Of a stretch of 6,353 bases of DNA, positions 6,353-6,353 are shown piece by piece (positions within the stretch are counted from its first letter, which is position 1; every line of letters begins with the position of its first letter). The position numbers and the translations under genes were made by a program. Origin of the DNA: an uncultured Lachnospiraceae bacterium (GTDB taxonomy: Bacteria > Bacillota > Clostridia > Lachnospirales > Lachnospiraceae); NCBI GenBank assembly GCA_946623295.1, contig CAMOQY010000086.1, forward strand, positions 1 through 6,353. The letters are read 5' to 3'. Under the pieces are notes generated by a model. That model worked only from the letters and a program-made list of their open reading frames with translations, was not told the DNA's origin and searched no databases.

Positions 6353-6353
6353 G

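Noticed and set aside
1..6353. Hidden defence system, mobile element, CRISPR array or tRNA
   Set aside because: All coding space is taken by well-known housekeeping or competence families. I saw no direct-repeat/spacer pattern, no transposase or integrase motif, and no tRNA-like cloverleaf.

Overview
The window looks like ordinary chromosomal DNA from a low-to-mid-GC Gram-positive anaerobe of the Bacillota, probably class Clostridia. Support comes from an ECF-type thiamine transporter subunit (ThiT) behind a TPP riboswitch, a comM-dprA-topA gene string that is common in Firmicutes, strong AGGAGG-type ribosome binding sites, and the long form of threonine synthase. Genus and species cannot be told from the sequence alone.

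Layout, left to right. Positions 1-564 (minus) hold thiT, the substrate-binding membrane subunit of a thiamine ECF transporter. Upstream of it, and so rightward, is its control region: a terminator hairpin (606-633), a TPP riboswitch aptamer (634-716) and a near-consensus sigma-A promoter (730-758), all minus strand. The same 373-bp intergenic stretch (565-937) also carries three degenerate tandem copies of a ~25-bp repeat (814-886) and, facing the other way, the promoter of thrC (875-903). thrC (938-2485, plus) encodes threonine synthase. It converges on topA, and the two genes share a perfect 25-bp inverted repeat with a 3-nt loop (2510-2562) that should terminate transcription from both sides.

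The right two thirds is one minus-strand gene string read from right to left: a comM/yifB-type AAA+ ATPase (5' end beyond the window), dprA overlapping it by 10 nt, and topA after a 124-bp gap that holds a possible internal promoter. ComM and DprA act on DNA taken up by transformation, with ComM a branch-migration helicase and DprA a RecA loader; TopA relaxes negative supercoils. Their linkage is a conserved genomic habit rather than a single pathway.

No defence island, mobile element, CRISPR array, tRNA, rRNA or clearly new system is visible. The points worth a second look are regulatory: the thiT riboswitch with a candidate antiterminator, the tandem repeats between divergent promoters, the long perfect palindrome, and the dprA-topA gap. 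Two residue-level oddities, in ThrC and DprA, are also listed.
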